This document shows, piece by piece, positions 43,918 to 52,752 of a DNA stretch of 64,000 nt. Each line of letters opens with the position of its first letter. The stretch's first letter is position 1. The notes under the pieces were generated by a model. The model searched no databases. It was not told the DNA's origin and was given only the letters and a program-made list of their open reading frames with translations. Source of the stretch: Erwinia sp039023475 (GTDB lineage: Bacteria; Pseudomonadota; Gammaproteobacteria; Enterobacterales; Enterobacteriaceae); the NCBI RefSeq assembly GCF_039023475.1, contig NZ_JBCHVB010000001.1, positions 682,001 to 746,000 on the forward strand, written 5' to 3'. The position numbers were made by a program, and so were the translations under genes.

Positions 43918-44661
43918 TTAACTCATATGCATGCCGCCGTTGACTGAGAAGTTCGCACCGGTCGCGTAACCTGATTCATCGGAAGCTAGCCATGCGCATA
44001 TCGAAGCGACTTCTTGTGGCGATCCCAGGCGTCGTACTGGAATTTCCTGCACAATTTTGTCAATGACCTGTACGGGGGTGACGGTTTTTAGTTTACTGGT
44101 AGCGAGGTAGCCGGGTGACACGGTATTTACGGTAACGCCACGCGCCGACACTTCGCGTGCAAGTGCCCGGGTGAAGCCGCGTACCGCGTATTTTGCCGTT
44201 GAGTAATTTACTTGTCCTACAGTACCAATTTGCGCATTCAATGAGGAAATATTAATGATACGTCCCCATCCCCGCGACATCATGCCATCAATAACCTGCC
44301 GGGTGACGTTAAATAACGAGTTCATGTTGGTGTCAATAACTGCCCGCCACTCCTGAGGATGCATTTCCCGGAATAATGCATTTCGTGCTGTTCCGGCATT
44401 ATTAATAAGCACGTCTATTTCGCCAATTTCACGTCGAATCTTATCAAAAGCCTCAACCGCTGAATGCCAGTCGGCCACGTTTCCCTCAGAAGCAATAAAA
44501 TCAAAGCCGAGCTTTTTATTATCATCCAGCCAGGATTGTTTACGTTTAGAGTCAGGCCCACAGCCAGCGATAACTTTAAAACCATCTTTTGCCAGACGAC
44601 GGCAGATTGCTGTCCCAAGACTTCCCATCCCTGAAGTGACATACGCGATACGTTGGGTCAT
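43918..44661 (-). CDS. Short-chain dehydrogenase closely resembling acetoacetyl-CoA reductase PhaB
   Basis: SDR of 247 residues, cytoplasmic. It has the same length class and many blocks of Cupriavidus PhaB (MTQRIAYVT; KVIAGCGPDSKRK; DFIASEGNVADW; VNTVSPGYLATS; GANFSVNGGMHMS). The catalytic tetrad is present: NNAG, ISSLNA, YSTAK. The nucleotide loop reads TSGMGSLG, with Ser replacing the first glycine of TGGMGGIG, which is atypical. No PHA thiolase or synthase is nearby, so a role on a hydroxy or keto acid of the island's pathway is more likely than polyester synthesis. It heads the operon with the CitMHS gene. Confidence 0.83.
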   Translation of the reverse strand: MTQRIAYVTSGMGSLGTAICRRLAKDGFKVIAGCGPDSKRKQSWLDDNKKLGFDFIASEGNVADWHSAVEAFDKIRREIGEIDVLINNAGTARNALFREMHPQEWRAVIDTNMNSLFNVTRQVIDGMMSRGWGRIINISSLNAQIGTVGQVNYSTAKYAVRGFTRALAREVSARGVTVNTVSPGYLATSKLKTVTPVQVIDKIVQEIPVRRLGSPQEVASICAWLASDESGYATGANFSVNGGMHMS

Positions 44662-44777
44662 TTTTTTCTCCCGAAGGCTTTTATTAACAGTTTTTACTTG
44701 TTGTTAACAGTAAGCGGCCTTCAACCCATTTCTGCAATCTGACCGCGCCGGAAATGTGAGCAAGATCGGCTAATTTC

Positions 44778-44801
44778 TGCTTTTAAGTGATTTCAAATGC
44801 A
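44778..44801. promoter_or_regulatory. Operator copy B of the island, between the reductase and lactonase genes
   Basis: TGCTTTT-N10-AAATGCA at the divergent promoter region, 117 bases before the reductase start and 168 before the lactonase start. It has the same half-sites and spacing as the copies at 41508, 54568 and 54803. Confidence 0.75.
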
Positions 44802-44902
44802 ATAATGCAGATTGAGATATTAATCAGGATTCCATCAAAAACATGAAACATGACGGCAAATTACTGATAAAAACAGGTAGTGAATTGAAATGGGTTGCCT
44901 TA

Positions 44903-44918
44903 TGTGACGAGGTTCACA
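44903..44918 (+). promoter_or_regulatory. CRP-binding site, perfect match, before the lactonase gene
   Basis: TGTGACGAGGTTCACA matches TGTGA-N6-TCACA fully. A -10 candidate (TATAGT or TAATAT, 44935-44945) puts the start near 44947-44952, so the site centre is at about -37 to -41. Confidence 0.8.
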
Positions 44919-44968
44919 TAGCGGAATTTGCACTTATAGTAATATAAATGCAAATAAATGAGGGATTT

Positions 44969-46084
44969 ATGACATTTGCGTATATTGGTTGCCGCACCTC
45001 TGCATGGCGTGGTGCGCGGGGAAGAGGTATAGAGGTGTATCGTATGATGGCATCCGGCGAATGGAAACATCTACAGTCGGTTGAATCCGTTCAGGAAAAT
45101 CCTTCCTGGCTCACCCTTGATCCACGGCGTAACCGTTTATACGCTCTCCATGGTGATGGTGATAAAGTGGCCGTATTCGATCGCGATCCCGCCACCGGCT
45201 TGCTTACTCTACTCAATGAACAAACCACCGGTCCGCGTCGGATGCATCCCGATCTGGAGCCTGTGCGACGTAATAATCCTGTCGGCGCGGCGTTAACGCC
45301 TGACCATGATGCGTTGCTGATTGCCAATCATGAAGGCGGTAATATTGCAGCGCTCGCTATCGAAGCTCAGGGGTTACGTCCTCCTTTTCACCTTGCTCAG
45401 ATACCCGGACGCCCCCAGAGTGCCAGTATGCCCCCTTCGCTTTCCCGTCCACATGAGATTGTTTTTGCCCCTGAGGGCGACTTCTTTGCAGTGCCTGTAC
45501 AAGGTCGTGCCGCAGGCAACGGCATTGATATGATCCGGCTTTACCGGTGGTATGAGGAACAGTGTCACCTTATAGATGAAGTAGAGCTGTCCGAGGGCAG
45601 CTGGCCCCGCCACGTGGATTTCCATCCGGGTGGCCAGTGGCTGTATAGCATCAGCGAACTGAGCAGCACCCTGTCAGTGCTTGATGTCGACCTGGGGCGG
45701 GGTACGCTGGCCTTAAAACAAACTCTCAGCACATTACCGAAAGGTTACAGTGAGCGCAGCGACGCCAGTGAAATCGAAGTGCATCCGGGCGGTAAGTTTT
45801 TATATGCTGCCAACCGCGGCCATGACAGTATTGGTGTGTTCGCTATAGATCAATTAACAGGCACATTGACCCCCGTTGGCTGGGTACCCTGCGGCGGTAA
45901 AACACCACGCTTCACCACCCTTTCGCCGGATGGTCACCAGTTTTTCAGCGCTAATGAAGAGTCTGATAATATCCAGGTGTTCAATGTAGATGGCGAAACC
46001 GGAATGTTGTCTAAAACTGACATTACCATTGAAACCGCCAGCCCTACCTGCATCTGCTTCGCTAGCGCAGGCCAGCGTCTCTGA
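44969..46084 (+). CDS. Lactonase, seven-bladed beta-propeller (6-phosphogluconolactonase/Pgl-like)
   Basis: Soluble 371-residue protein of the Pgl/YbhE lactonase family. Repeated blade motifs of the type HPGGQWLYSISELSSTLSVLDVD and HPGGKFLYAANRGHDSIGVFAID are clear. The acidic and histidine residues usual at the propeller centre are kept (SRPHEIVFAPEGDF; NEESDNIQVF). No signal peptide. The ATG at 44969 is chosen because GAGGG lies just upstream, over an ATG 21 bases earlier. It probably opens a sugar-acid or hydroxyacid lactone made or imported by the island's pathway. Its 3' end overlaps the convergent LysR gene by 23 bases. Confidence 0.8.
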   Translation: MTFAYIGCRTSAWRGARGRGIEVYRMMASGEWKHLQSVESVQENPSWLTLDPRRNRLYALHGDGDKVAVFDRDPATGLLTLLNEQTTGPRRMHPDLEPVRRNNPVGAALTPDHDALLIANHEGGNIAALAIEAQGLRPPFHLAQIPGRPQSASMPPSLSRPHEIVFAPEGDFFAVPVQGRAAGNGIDMIRLYRWYEEQCHLIDEVELSEGSWPRHVDFHPGGQWLYSISELSSTLSVLDVDLGRGTLALKQTLSTLPKGYSERSDASEIEVHPGGKFLYAANRGHDSIGVFAIDQLTGTLTPVGWVPCGGKTPRFTTLSPDGHQFFSANEESDNIQVFNVDGETGMLSKTDITIETASPTCICFASAGQRL

Positions 46085-47000
46085 CTGAATTACCTTCTTC
46101 CTGAACGCAATGCCTGTGGGCAGGCGTAAGAGTTTCAATCAGGGTTTTTACTGACGGCGAGGCAAGTTTAAAATCCTTCACGCCAATCAGTAATTCCCTT
46201 TTTGCCCATGGCTCGGCCAGCGGGATGATGCGAACGCCACGGTGTAGAGAAGCTGGCACAATCTCATTGACCGGTAATATGGCTATGCCGAGCTGCTGAC
46301 TCACCAGTTCCGCCATTGATACAAAGCTGCTGATGCGCAGACTGATATTTAACGTTTTGCCCAGCTTACGCGCCTCGCGATCGATAATATGGCTCACCGC
46401 GCTGTCACGATGTGGACCAATTATTTTTTCATCAACGATATCTTCCATTTTCAGCGAGCTGCGTTTTTCCAGAGGATGGCCAGGGCCGAGTAAAACGGAC
46501 AGCTGATCATGCTGCCAGGGCCACACTTCAACTCCGGAAACGGGTGTCCAGCTGGAGAAAAATCCAACGTCGGCGTTCCCCTCAAGCAGCCCCTGTACCA
46601 CGCCAACGCCGGTATGTTCCTCAATATCGATATCAGTCTGTGGATAGTTAGTCAGAAACTGACTGACAGCACGCGGCAGGTACTGCATCAGAGCGGCTGA
46701 TATAGTGAAAATACGAATATGTCCGCGAACTCCTGCCGCATAATCACTTAACTCCTCTTCCATTTGCTCAAGATTACGGAAAATCTGTCTTGCATGGTAA
46801 AGCAGTGAATGCCCGGCGGGCGTCAGTTCAATACCTCGCGGCAGACGGAGCATTAACTGTGTGCCAACCTGCTGCTCAAGTTCGGCAATACGTTTGCTGA
46901 CTGCCGACACGGCTGTATGCTTGCGTCGCGCAGCATGTGTGAGGTTCTGCTCCTCGGCGACAGCGACAAAAATCGACAGTGAAACCAGATCGTATCGCAT
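46062..47000 (-). CDS. LysR family transcriptional regulator
   Basis: LTTR of 312 residues: an N-terminal helix-turn-helix (NLTHAARRKHTAVSAVSKRIAELEQQVGTQL...GIELTPAG) and a C-terminal periplasmic-binding-protein-like effector domain (VGVVQGLLEGNADVGFF). It is the last gene of the seven-gene minus-strand operon, three bases after the aconitase stop, with AAGGGA inside that gene as its ribosome site. This is unusual for LysR genes, which are mostly divergent from their targets. A LysR-type TNA box upstream of a nearby promoter was not identified. The effector could be a pathway acid. Confidence 0.88.
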   Translation of the reverse strand: MRYDLVSLSIFVAVAEEQNLTHAARRKHTAVSAVSKRIAELEQQVGTQLMLRLPRGIELTPAGHSLLYHARQIFRNLEQMEEELSDYAAGVRGHIRIFTISAALMQYLPRAVSQFLTNYPQTDIDIEEHTGVGVVQGLLEGNADVGFFSSWTPVSGVEVWPWQHDQLSVLLGPGHPLEKRSSLKMEDIVDEKIIGPHRDSAVSHIIDREARKLGKTLNISLRISSFVSMAELVSQQLGIAILPVNEIVPASLHRGVRIIPLAEPWAKRELLIGVKDFKLASPSVKTLIETLTPAHRHCVQEEGNSVRDAGLR

Positions 47001-47003
47001 GCT

Positions 47004-49652
47004 TTATCCCTTGAGTGCCTGCTGAATAACATAAGGTAGAATGCCACCATGGCGCAGGTAGCGCAGTTCCTGCTGCGAGTCTATCACCGCCCTCAACTCA
47101 AGTTCACCCAGAAGCATGCCATCACGGCTGATGCGCAGCGTTACCGGAGTATTACCGGGTGCCAGAGAAGTAAGGCCATCAAAATCAAGCGTTTCACGCC
47201 CATCCAGCGCAGGAAGACGAGCGGCATCCCCCTTCAGAAAATGCAACGGTAAAATCCCCATCCCTATAAGATTGCTACGATGAATACGCTCGAAGCTATT
47301 CGCCACTACCGCCTTTACGCCCATTAATGCCTGTGCTTTAGCTGCCCAGTCGCGGCTTGAACCTGCACCATAACGCTCTCCGGCAAACACAACCAGGGGC
47401 GTACCACGTGCCAGCCAGCTTTGCGCAGCCTCACAGGCTGGCAGGATCTGTTGACGATCGGCATCCCAGGCAAAGCCACCGCCGCCGCGCATTGCTTCCG
47501 GCAGTAACCGATTGACCAGCGCTTTGTTGGTAAAAGCGCCACGCACCATCACTTCATGGTTACTTCGTCGCGTAGAATAGAGGTTCAAATCCTGCGGATT
47601 TTCATGGCGCTCGATAAGCCACTTTCCAGCCGGACTTAAGGCAGGTATCGCTCCTGCCGGTGAAATATGATCGGTGGTGATATCATCGCCAAACCACAAA
47701 AACGGGCGTGCACCGTTTAACGTTAAGGGTGCGGCAGGATCGCGTGGCAGACGCTCAAGGTAGCCAGGCCGGCGCAAATAGGTTGAGCTTGCCTCCCAGG
47801 GATAGTGGACACTCCCTGGCGCGGCAATCTTTTGCCAGTGAGGCGTGCCCTGCCAGATAATGTCACGACGTTTTACATAATGGTCACGTTTCATGACACG
47901 CTTCACCCAGAGATCTACCTCTTCCCGCGCAGGCATCAGGTCACGCATCAGAATGGGCTGCTGTTGGTCATCAAAACCCAGCGCCTGATGAAGCAGATCA
48001 TGAGAAATATGGCCTGCCAGCGCCCAGGCAATCACAAGCGCGGGCGAGGTGAGATAACCATGGCCCAGGCTGGGATTAACGCGACGTGGGAAGTTGCGGT
48101 TGCCGGAAAGCACGCACACTGCCTGCAATCCCTCATTAACCAGTTCTTCCATCGCAGGTTTTAGCGCCCCCGAACTGCCGATGCAGGTCATGCACCCATA
48201 ACCGGTAACGTCGAAACCGACTTTTTCAAGTTCAGCCAGCAGGCCTGACTCACTGAGGTAATCCGTTACGGCACGGGAACCGGGAGAGAAGGAGGTTTTA
48301 ACCCAGGGTTTAGGTCGTAATCCGTGCCGCGCCGCATTACGGGCAAATAAAGCCGCCTGAATAACGAGCCAGGGATTTGCCGTGGTCGTGCAGCTGGTAA
48401 TAGCCGCGATGGCTACCGCACCCTGGTGAATCGCTTCGGGATAAACGTCATGGAACCAGGTCTCTGCCTGCACCTTTTCAGGCAGGCTCTTCCTGAAGCT
48501 CTCTGCAGCAAAGCTCAGGGGAATTTGTTGATGTGGATTATAAGGACCGGCCATGCATGGCTCGATGGTACCGAGATCAAGCTCTATCAGCTGAGTAAAT
48601 TTCGGTTGAGGTGAATTCGCGCTGCGCCACAAATGCTGCTGCTTCATGTAGGTCTTGATGATTTCCTGCTTTTCCGTCGTGCGCCCGGTCATATGCAGAT
48701 AATCAGCACTGCGTTCATCAAAAGGAAAAAATACCACTGTCGCCCCATATTCGGGCGCCATATTGGCAATGGTGGCTCGCGATTCGACGGGCATGGTATG
48801 CAGTGAAGGTCCGGTAAACTCCACAAACTTTCCTACTACGCCTTTCTCACGAAGCAGGCGCGTGATGTGTAGAGCAAGATCGCTGTCGCTGACATCCTGC
48901 GCTAACCTGCCTGAAACTGAAATTCCAATCACCTCAGGATAAAGTAGCGTGACAGGCTCTCCAAGCAGCGCAGCCTGGCCTTCCAGTCCCCCTACTCCCC
49001 ATCCGAGGATGCCTAACGCGTTAATCATAGACGTATGGCTGTCGGTTGCGATCATGCAGTCTGAGTGCAGCAGAGCCACACTCTCACGCTCGTCAACGGT
49101 GACCACTTCTGCAACCGCTTCAAGATTCATCAGATGAATAATACCGGTTCCGGGTGGAATGACGCGAAAGTTATCCAGGCTCTGTTCAGCCCAGCGAATG
49201 AAGCGATAGCGCTCCGCATTACGCCGAAAATCAAACTGTAGATTTTCTTCCAGCGCGTCTGGCGTAGCGTAGCTTTCAACGATCACGGAGTGATCGATGG
49301 TTAACACAGCCGGAATATGCGGATTGATAGTGCGTGGATCGCCTCCCAGCTCAGCGGTTAAATCACGCATCGCTGCGAAGTCCGCCAGGGCGGGCAGACA
49401 GGTCGTATCGTGGAACATTAACCGATCGGGATAAAATTCAACCTCCCCTGGCATGGCTTCCGCATTGAGCATGCCAAGAAATTTCGGCAACGTCTGTGGT
49501 GAACGCAGCGCGACATTCTCCAGCAGAATGCGTAAACAAAAAGGCAGCGTTTGCAGCTGCTCCAGGGGGATTAGTTGGGTCAGGTCGAGAAAATGATAGG
49601 GGTGCTCATCAATGACCAGGGTGGTGCGTTTCAGAACTGAGGACGATGTCAT
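47004..49652 (-). CDS. Divergent aconitase-family hydratase (AcnA/IRP-type)
   Basis: An 882-residue member of the AcnA/IRP-type aconitase superfamily. The three [4Fe-4S] cysteines are present (ITSCTTTANP; GCMTCIGSSG), as are TIDHSV, IATDSHTSM, GNRNF and GAGSSRDWAAKA in the swivelling C-terminal domain. Several strictly kept aconitase motifs differ: SCTNTSNP reads SCTTTANP, HQVNLE reads HLMNLE, and NFEGRV reads NFPRRV. These changes are at or near the substrate site, so a citrate analogue rather than citrate may be hydrated or dehydrated. Sixth gene of the minus-strand operon, behind AAGG at the right distance. Confidence 0.85.
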   Translation of the reverse strand: MTSSSVLKRTTLVIDEHPYHFLDLTQLIPLEQLQTLPFCLRILLENVALRSPQTLPKFLGMLNAEAMPGEVEFYPDRLMFHDTTCLPALADFAAMRDLTAELGGDPRTINPHIPAVLTIDHSVIVESYATPDALEENLQFDFRRNAERYRFIRWAEQSLDNFRVIPPGTGIIHLMNLEAVAEVVTVDERESVALLHSDCMIATDSHTSMINALGILGWGVGGLEGQAALLGEPVTLLYPEVIGISVSGRLAQDVSDSDLALHITRLLREKGVVGKFVEFTGPSLHTMPVESRATIANMAPEYGATVVFFPFDERSADYLHMTGRTTEKQEIIKTYMKQQHLWRSANSPQPKFTQLIELDLGTIEPCMAGPYNPHQQIPLSFAAESFRKSLPEKVQAETWFHDVYPEAIHQGAVAIAAITSCTTTANPWLVIQAALFARNAARHGLRPKPWVKTSFSPGSRAVTDYLSESGLLAELEKVGFDVTGYGCMTCIGSSGALKPAMEELVNEGLQAVCVLSGNRNFPRRVNPSLGHGYLTSPALVIAWALAGHISHDLLHQALGFDDQQQPILMRDLMPAREEVDLWVKRVMKRDHYVKRRDIIWQGTPHWQKIAAPGSVHYPWEASSTYLRRPGYLERLPRDPAAPLTLNGARPFLWFGDDITTDHISPAGAIPALSPAGKWLIERHENPQDLNLYSTRRSNHEVMVRGAFTNKALVNRLLPEAMRGGGGFAWDADRQQILPACEAAQSWLARGTPLVVFAGERYGAGSSRDWAAKAQALMGVKAVVANSFERIHRSNLIGMGILPLHFLKGDAARLPALDGRETLDFDGLTSLAPGNTPVTLRISRDGMLLGELELRAVIDSQQELRYLRHGGILPYVIQQALKG

Positions 49653-49778
49653 AAAAACCTTCCGTTACCACGGTAGCCATATGTGCTTTTACAGATAAGG
49701 GTGCCATGTCGGGAAAGGGATGAAAATTGAACCTTTAATAAGGTAGCGTTCTCGAAAAGAGAACGCTAAGGGGAGATA

Positions 49779-50453
49779 TTATTCAGACAGTTGCTGGTCA
49801 ATAATGGTCTGAATAGTGCCATCTTCCTGCCAGCTCGTCAGTAATGATCTGATTTTTTCATACAAATCAGCACGCTGACGCGGGACGCAAATCGCCTGAT
49901 TGATGGCGCCGAAATTGTCCGGCAGGACCCGGTAGCCTGCATTCAGACTGGCGGTACGCTCCAGAGGCTGACGGATGCCGGCAGCCATGTCGCCTTCTCC
50001 TCTGAGAAAGGCATCAATGGCTTCCTGCGACGAACTGAGCCGGTTCAGGCTGGCGTGCTGTAACTGACGCGTAAGATGCAGATCGTACGCTGCGCCCTTA
50101 CCCACGTTTATTACCACCTCAGCTTTATCCATCTGAGCAACGCTTTGCCATTCGCTCTCTGCTTTTACCAGCACGGTACCCTGAATGGTAATATAAGGTT
50201 GCGTGAACCGCAGCACCTCTTCACGTAAGGGATCGACAGCGAGAAAGGCAATATCCCATTGGTCCACATCATTTACCACTTTCCCAGCGGCAGGATAGGT
50301 AACAAACCGCGCGGTAGATCCCAGCGCAGCAGCCAGCTTACCGGCAATTTCAACAGTAATACCACCTGGCCTCCCGTCCGGAAGGCTTTTTGCCAGCACA
50401 GCATTCCCGAGATTTATAGCAAAGCGTAATTCATTTTCAGCGATAGTTGGCAT
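49779..50453 (-). CDS. Solute-binding-protein-fold protein (SBP_bac_3) without signal peptide
   Basis: A 224-residue protein with the bilobed family 3 binding-protein fold: LRFAINLGNAVLAKSLPDGRPGGITVEIAGKLAAALG, FTQPYITIQGTVLVKAES, AEVVINVGKGAAYDLHL and GTIQTIIDQQLSE. From the start at 50453 (GGAGG seven bases before it) there is no signal peptide or lipobox. No ABC permease or ATPase is in the island, so it is not an obvious transport protein. In the cytoplasm it could be an enzyme of the cyclohexadienyl-dehydratase type or a ligand sensor; this is inference. The start overlaps the end of the MFS gene by 17 bases. Confidence 0.78.
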   Translation of the reverse strand: MPTIAENELRFAINLGNAVLAKSLPDGRPGGITVEIAGKLAAALGSTARFVTYPAAGKVVNDVDQWDIAFLAVDPLREEVLRFTQPYITIQGTVLVKAESEWQSVAQMDKAEVVINVGKGAAYDLHLTRQLQHASLNRLSSSQEAIDAFLRGEGDMAAGIRQPLERTASLNAGYRVLPDNFGAINQAICVPRQRADLYEKIRSLLTSWQEDGTIQTIIDQQLSE

Positions 50454-51822
50454 GCAGTTCCTCCGTAACGGGGTCATTATTATCCTGTTGATGGGGCGCA
50501 AAGTTCAGCCTTTGTATTTTGCCCGCCACAAACAGATAACAGCAGAGGTTCAGGAAAGCGCAGACGCCCACAAAGATAAGTGCACCGTTAAAGGAACCGG
50601 TATCCTTAATGATATAGGCAATAATAATCGGGGTGAAAATTCCGGAGATATTACCGATCATATTAAATAATCCCCCGCTCAGTCCGATAGCTTCTTTCGG
50701 GGAGAAGTCTGAGACGACGCACCAGCCCATGGCACCAAAACCTTTGCCGAAGAAGGCCAGCGACATAATTGCCACCACAATCCAGGCCGAATCGACATAG
50801 TTGCAGATGACCATGCTAACCGCCAGTAGCATGCCGATAACGATAGGTGTTTTACGTGCTGCCGAGAGGCTAAATCCACGCTGCAGCATATAATCGGATA
50901 ATACACCGCCCAGTAACGCACCCGCACAGCCACACAGTGCAGGAAGCGATGCGACAAAACCCGCTTTCAGGATCGTCATGCCACGATCGTGGACCAGATA
51001 TACCGGGAACCACGTCAGGAAAAAGTAAGAAAGTACGGTAAAGAAAAACTGTCCCATGTAAACACCCAGCGCGAGTCGGCTGGTAAGCAGCTTTTTCGTA
51101 TAGCCTTTGTTGCTGGTATCGCCTTTTTTGGTCGCTTTCAGGTTGGTCAGGCCGCCCCCGGACTGGATATATTCCAGCTCGGCATTATTCACCAGCGGAT
51201 GCACTTTAGGCGTATCAGCCAGAACGCGGCTCATGATCAGGGAGATAAGTATGCCAATGCCGCCCATTAGCCAGAACACCGATTCCCAGCCGAAATGATA
51301 AGAAAACCAGCCCATCAGAGGAAGGAAAACAACCAGAGCAAAATATTGCGCAGCGGTGGTAAAGCCCGACGCCTTGCCGCGTTCACGCGCTGGAAACCAT
51401 GCCGCCAGAAAACGTGAGTTAGCTGGCAGGGTAGGCGCTTCGATAAGGCCCATCATAAAGATAAAGCCGAAAATCATTACGCGTGTCACCCATACGTTTT
51501 CAAATGAGGTACTGAACCCCACCAGGAAAACAAAAAATGACCATGAAAAAACACCGATGACCAACACTTTTTTAGAACCAAAACGGTCGAGTAACCAGCC
51601 GCCAGGATACTGTCCGAGCACATATGCCCAGGTAAAGGTTGAGAGCAAATAACCCAACGCGACAATATCAAGTCCAGCTGCTTTTACCATATCCGTGCCC
51701 GCAATCGAGAACGTCGCACGGTCGCCATGATTCAGGGCGATACTAAGAAAAACCATCAGCAGAATCATATAACGATAATGCGTAGGTCGATTTTTTCGTA
51801 CAGTTGAATTAAGAGTAATCAT
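50437..51822 (-). CDS. MFS sugar-acid/hydroxyacid transporter (anion:cation symporter family)
   Basis: Inner-membrane major facilitator of 461 residues and about 12 membrane segments. It has the anion:cation symporter (DgoT/GudP/GarP-type) signature: NHGDRATFSIAG near the first segment, GQYPGGWLLDRFGSKKVL, and APTLPANSRFLAAWFPARERGKASG. This family imports galactonate, glucarate, galactarate and related acids. It is fourth in the minus-strand operon, 11 bases after the amidohydrolase gene. Together with CitMHS, the island has two different carboxylate carriers. Confidence 0.87.
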   Translation of the reverse strand: MITLNSTVRKNRPTHYRYMILLMVFLSIALNHGDRATFSIAGTDMVKAAGLDIVALGYLLSTFTWAYVLGQYPGGWLLDRFGSKKVLVIGVFSWSFFVFLVGFSTSFENVWVTRVMIFGFIFMMGLIEAPTLPANSRFLAAWFPARERGKASGFTTAAQYFALVVFLPLMGWFSYHFGWESVFWLMGGIGILISLIMSRVLADTPKVHPLVNNAELEYIQSGGGLTNLKATKKGDTSNKGYTKKLLTSRLALGVYMGQFFFTVLSYFFLTWFPVYLVHDRGMTILKAGFVASLPALCGCAGALLGGVLSDYMLQRGFSLSAARKTPIVIGMLLAVSMVICNYVDSAWIVVAIMSLAFFGKGFGAMGWCVVSDFSPKEAIGLSGGLFNMIGNISGIFTPIIIAYIIKDTGSFNGALIFVGVCAFLNLCCYLFVAGKIQRLNFAPHQQDNNDPVTEELHANYR

Positions 51823-51833
51823 TCTATTCGGCC

Positions 51834-52724
51834 TTATCTGGCAATCGATTGATTAAATCGGTAAAGTTCAGCCGGGTTTGCCACAAATAACTTGTGCCGA
51901 ACCTGTTCATTTCCTGCCCAGTGGTAAATTTTTGAAAGAATTAATGCATCATCTGGCATTTTTTTATTTGCGCTTATTAAATTTGGGTGCGGCCAGTCGC
52001 TGCCCCATAACACGCGTTCAGTGGCTTCTTGCAGAAAACTTTTTATTAAGGCTGACATATCGGACACATCCTCATGCGCCGACTGATGATAAAGAGCGGA
52101 AAGTTTGACCCAACATTGCCCTCTTTCAATCAGTTCCCAGGCCAGACGCCAGGCCGGGTGCAGCATAGGTTGTGGTTGAGGCAGACGGAAAAAGTGGTCG
52201 ATAACCAGATTGCCGGGCACCTGAAGCAGAACCGGACGCAGGGCGCAAAGACGTTCTGCAGTGGCATGGATCTGAATATGCCACCCTCTCTCAGCCACAC
52301 GATGTGCCAGAGGTAAGAGCATTTCAGGTGTGGTGGCACTGCCTGCACCAAAGTTAAAACGTATGCCGGTCACGCCCGCCTGGCCTAAAGCATCCAGTTC
52401 TGCATCCTTAACGTCATACGTGATCACAGCTTCTCCCCGGGCAGCATCGCCAAAGCGCCGTAGCGCTTCCAGCATACAGCGGTTATCCGTATCATAAGAG
52501 GAAGGCTGAACCACTACATGACGCTTAAAACCGAGATGTTCTTTAAACTGCAAATAATTATCGACGGTGGCATCAGGTAAATTACGCCGATCGTCAGGCG
52601 AATAAGGAAATCTTCTGTCAAATATATGATGATGACAGTCACAGCTATTTTCCGGCAAAACGATATCAGGCAATGATGAAATATGGCTGTATTTCAACCT
52701 TGCCAGTAAATATTGACTGTTCAC
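51834..52724 (-). CDS. Amidohydrolase-family lactonase (LigI / galactarolactone-isomerase-like)
   Basis: TIM-barrel amidohydrolase, 296 residues, of the COG3618-type family. It starts with the first-strand CDCHHHIFD motif. Other strand-end motifs follow: RHVVVQPSSYDTDN, VTGIRFNFGAGS, WHIQIHATAERL, LVIDHFFRLPQPQ and the aspartate in RVLWGSDWPHPN. Characterised relatives are 2-pyrone-4,6-dicarboxylate lactonase (LigI), 4-sulfomuconolactonase and D-galactarolactone isomerase. GTG at 52724 behind AAGG is the start used. Third gene of the minus-strand operon; it suggests a lactone intermediate. Confidence 0.85.
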   Translation of the reverse strand: MNSQYLLARLKYSHISSLPDIVLPENSCDCHHHIFDRRFPYSPDDRRNLPDATVDNYLQFKEHLGFKRHVVVQPSSYDTDNRCMLEALRRFGDAARGEAVITYDVKDAELDALGQAGVTGIRFNFGAGSATTPEMLLPLAHRVAERGWHIQIHATAERLCALRPVLLQVPGNLVIDHFFRLPQPQPMLHPAWRLAWELIERGQCWVKLSALYHQSAHEDVSDMSALIKSFLQEATERVLWGSDWPHPNLISANKKMPDDALILSKIYHWAGNEQVRHKLFVANPAELYRFNQSIAR

Positions 52725-52752
52725 GGCCTTGCCTTAATTAATCCGAAGCGGA

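Noticed and set aside
43918..44661. Polyhydroxybutyrate synthesis locus
   Set aside because: Only the PhaB-like reductase is present; no thiolase, synthase or phasin gene lies near it.
49683..49706. Fifth operator copy upstream of the aconitase gene
   Set aside because: TGCTTTT is present but the second half reads GTGCCAT instead of AAATGCA.
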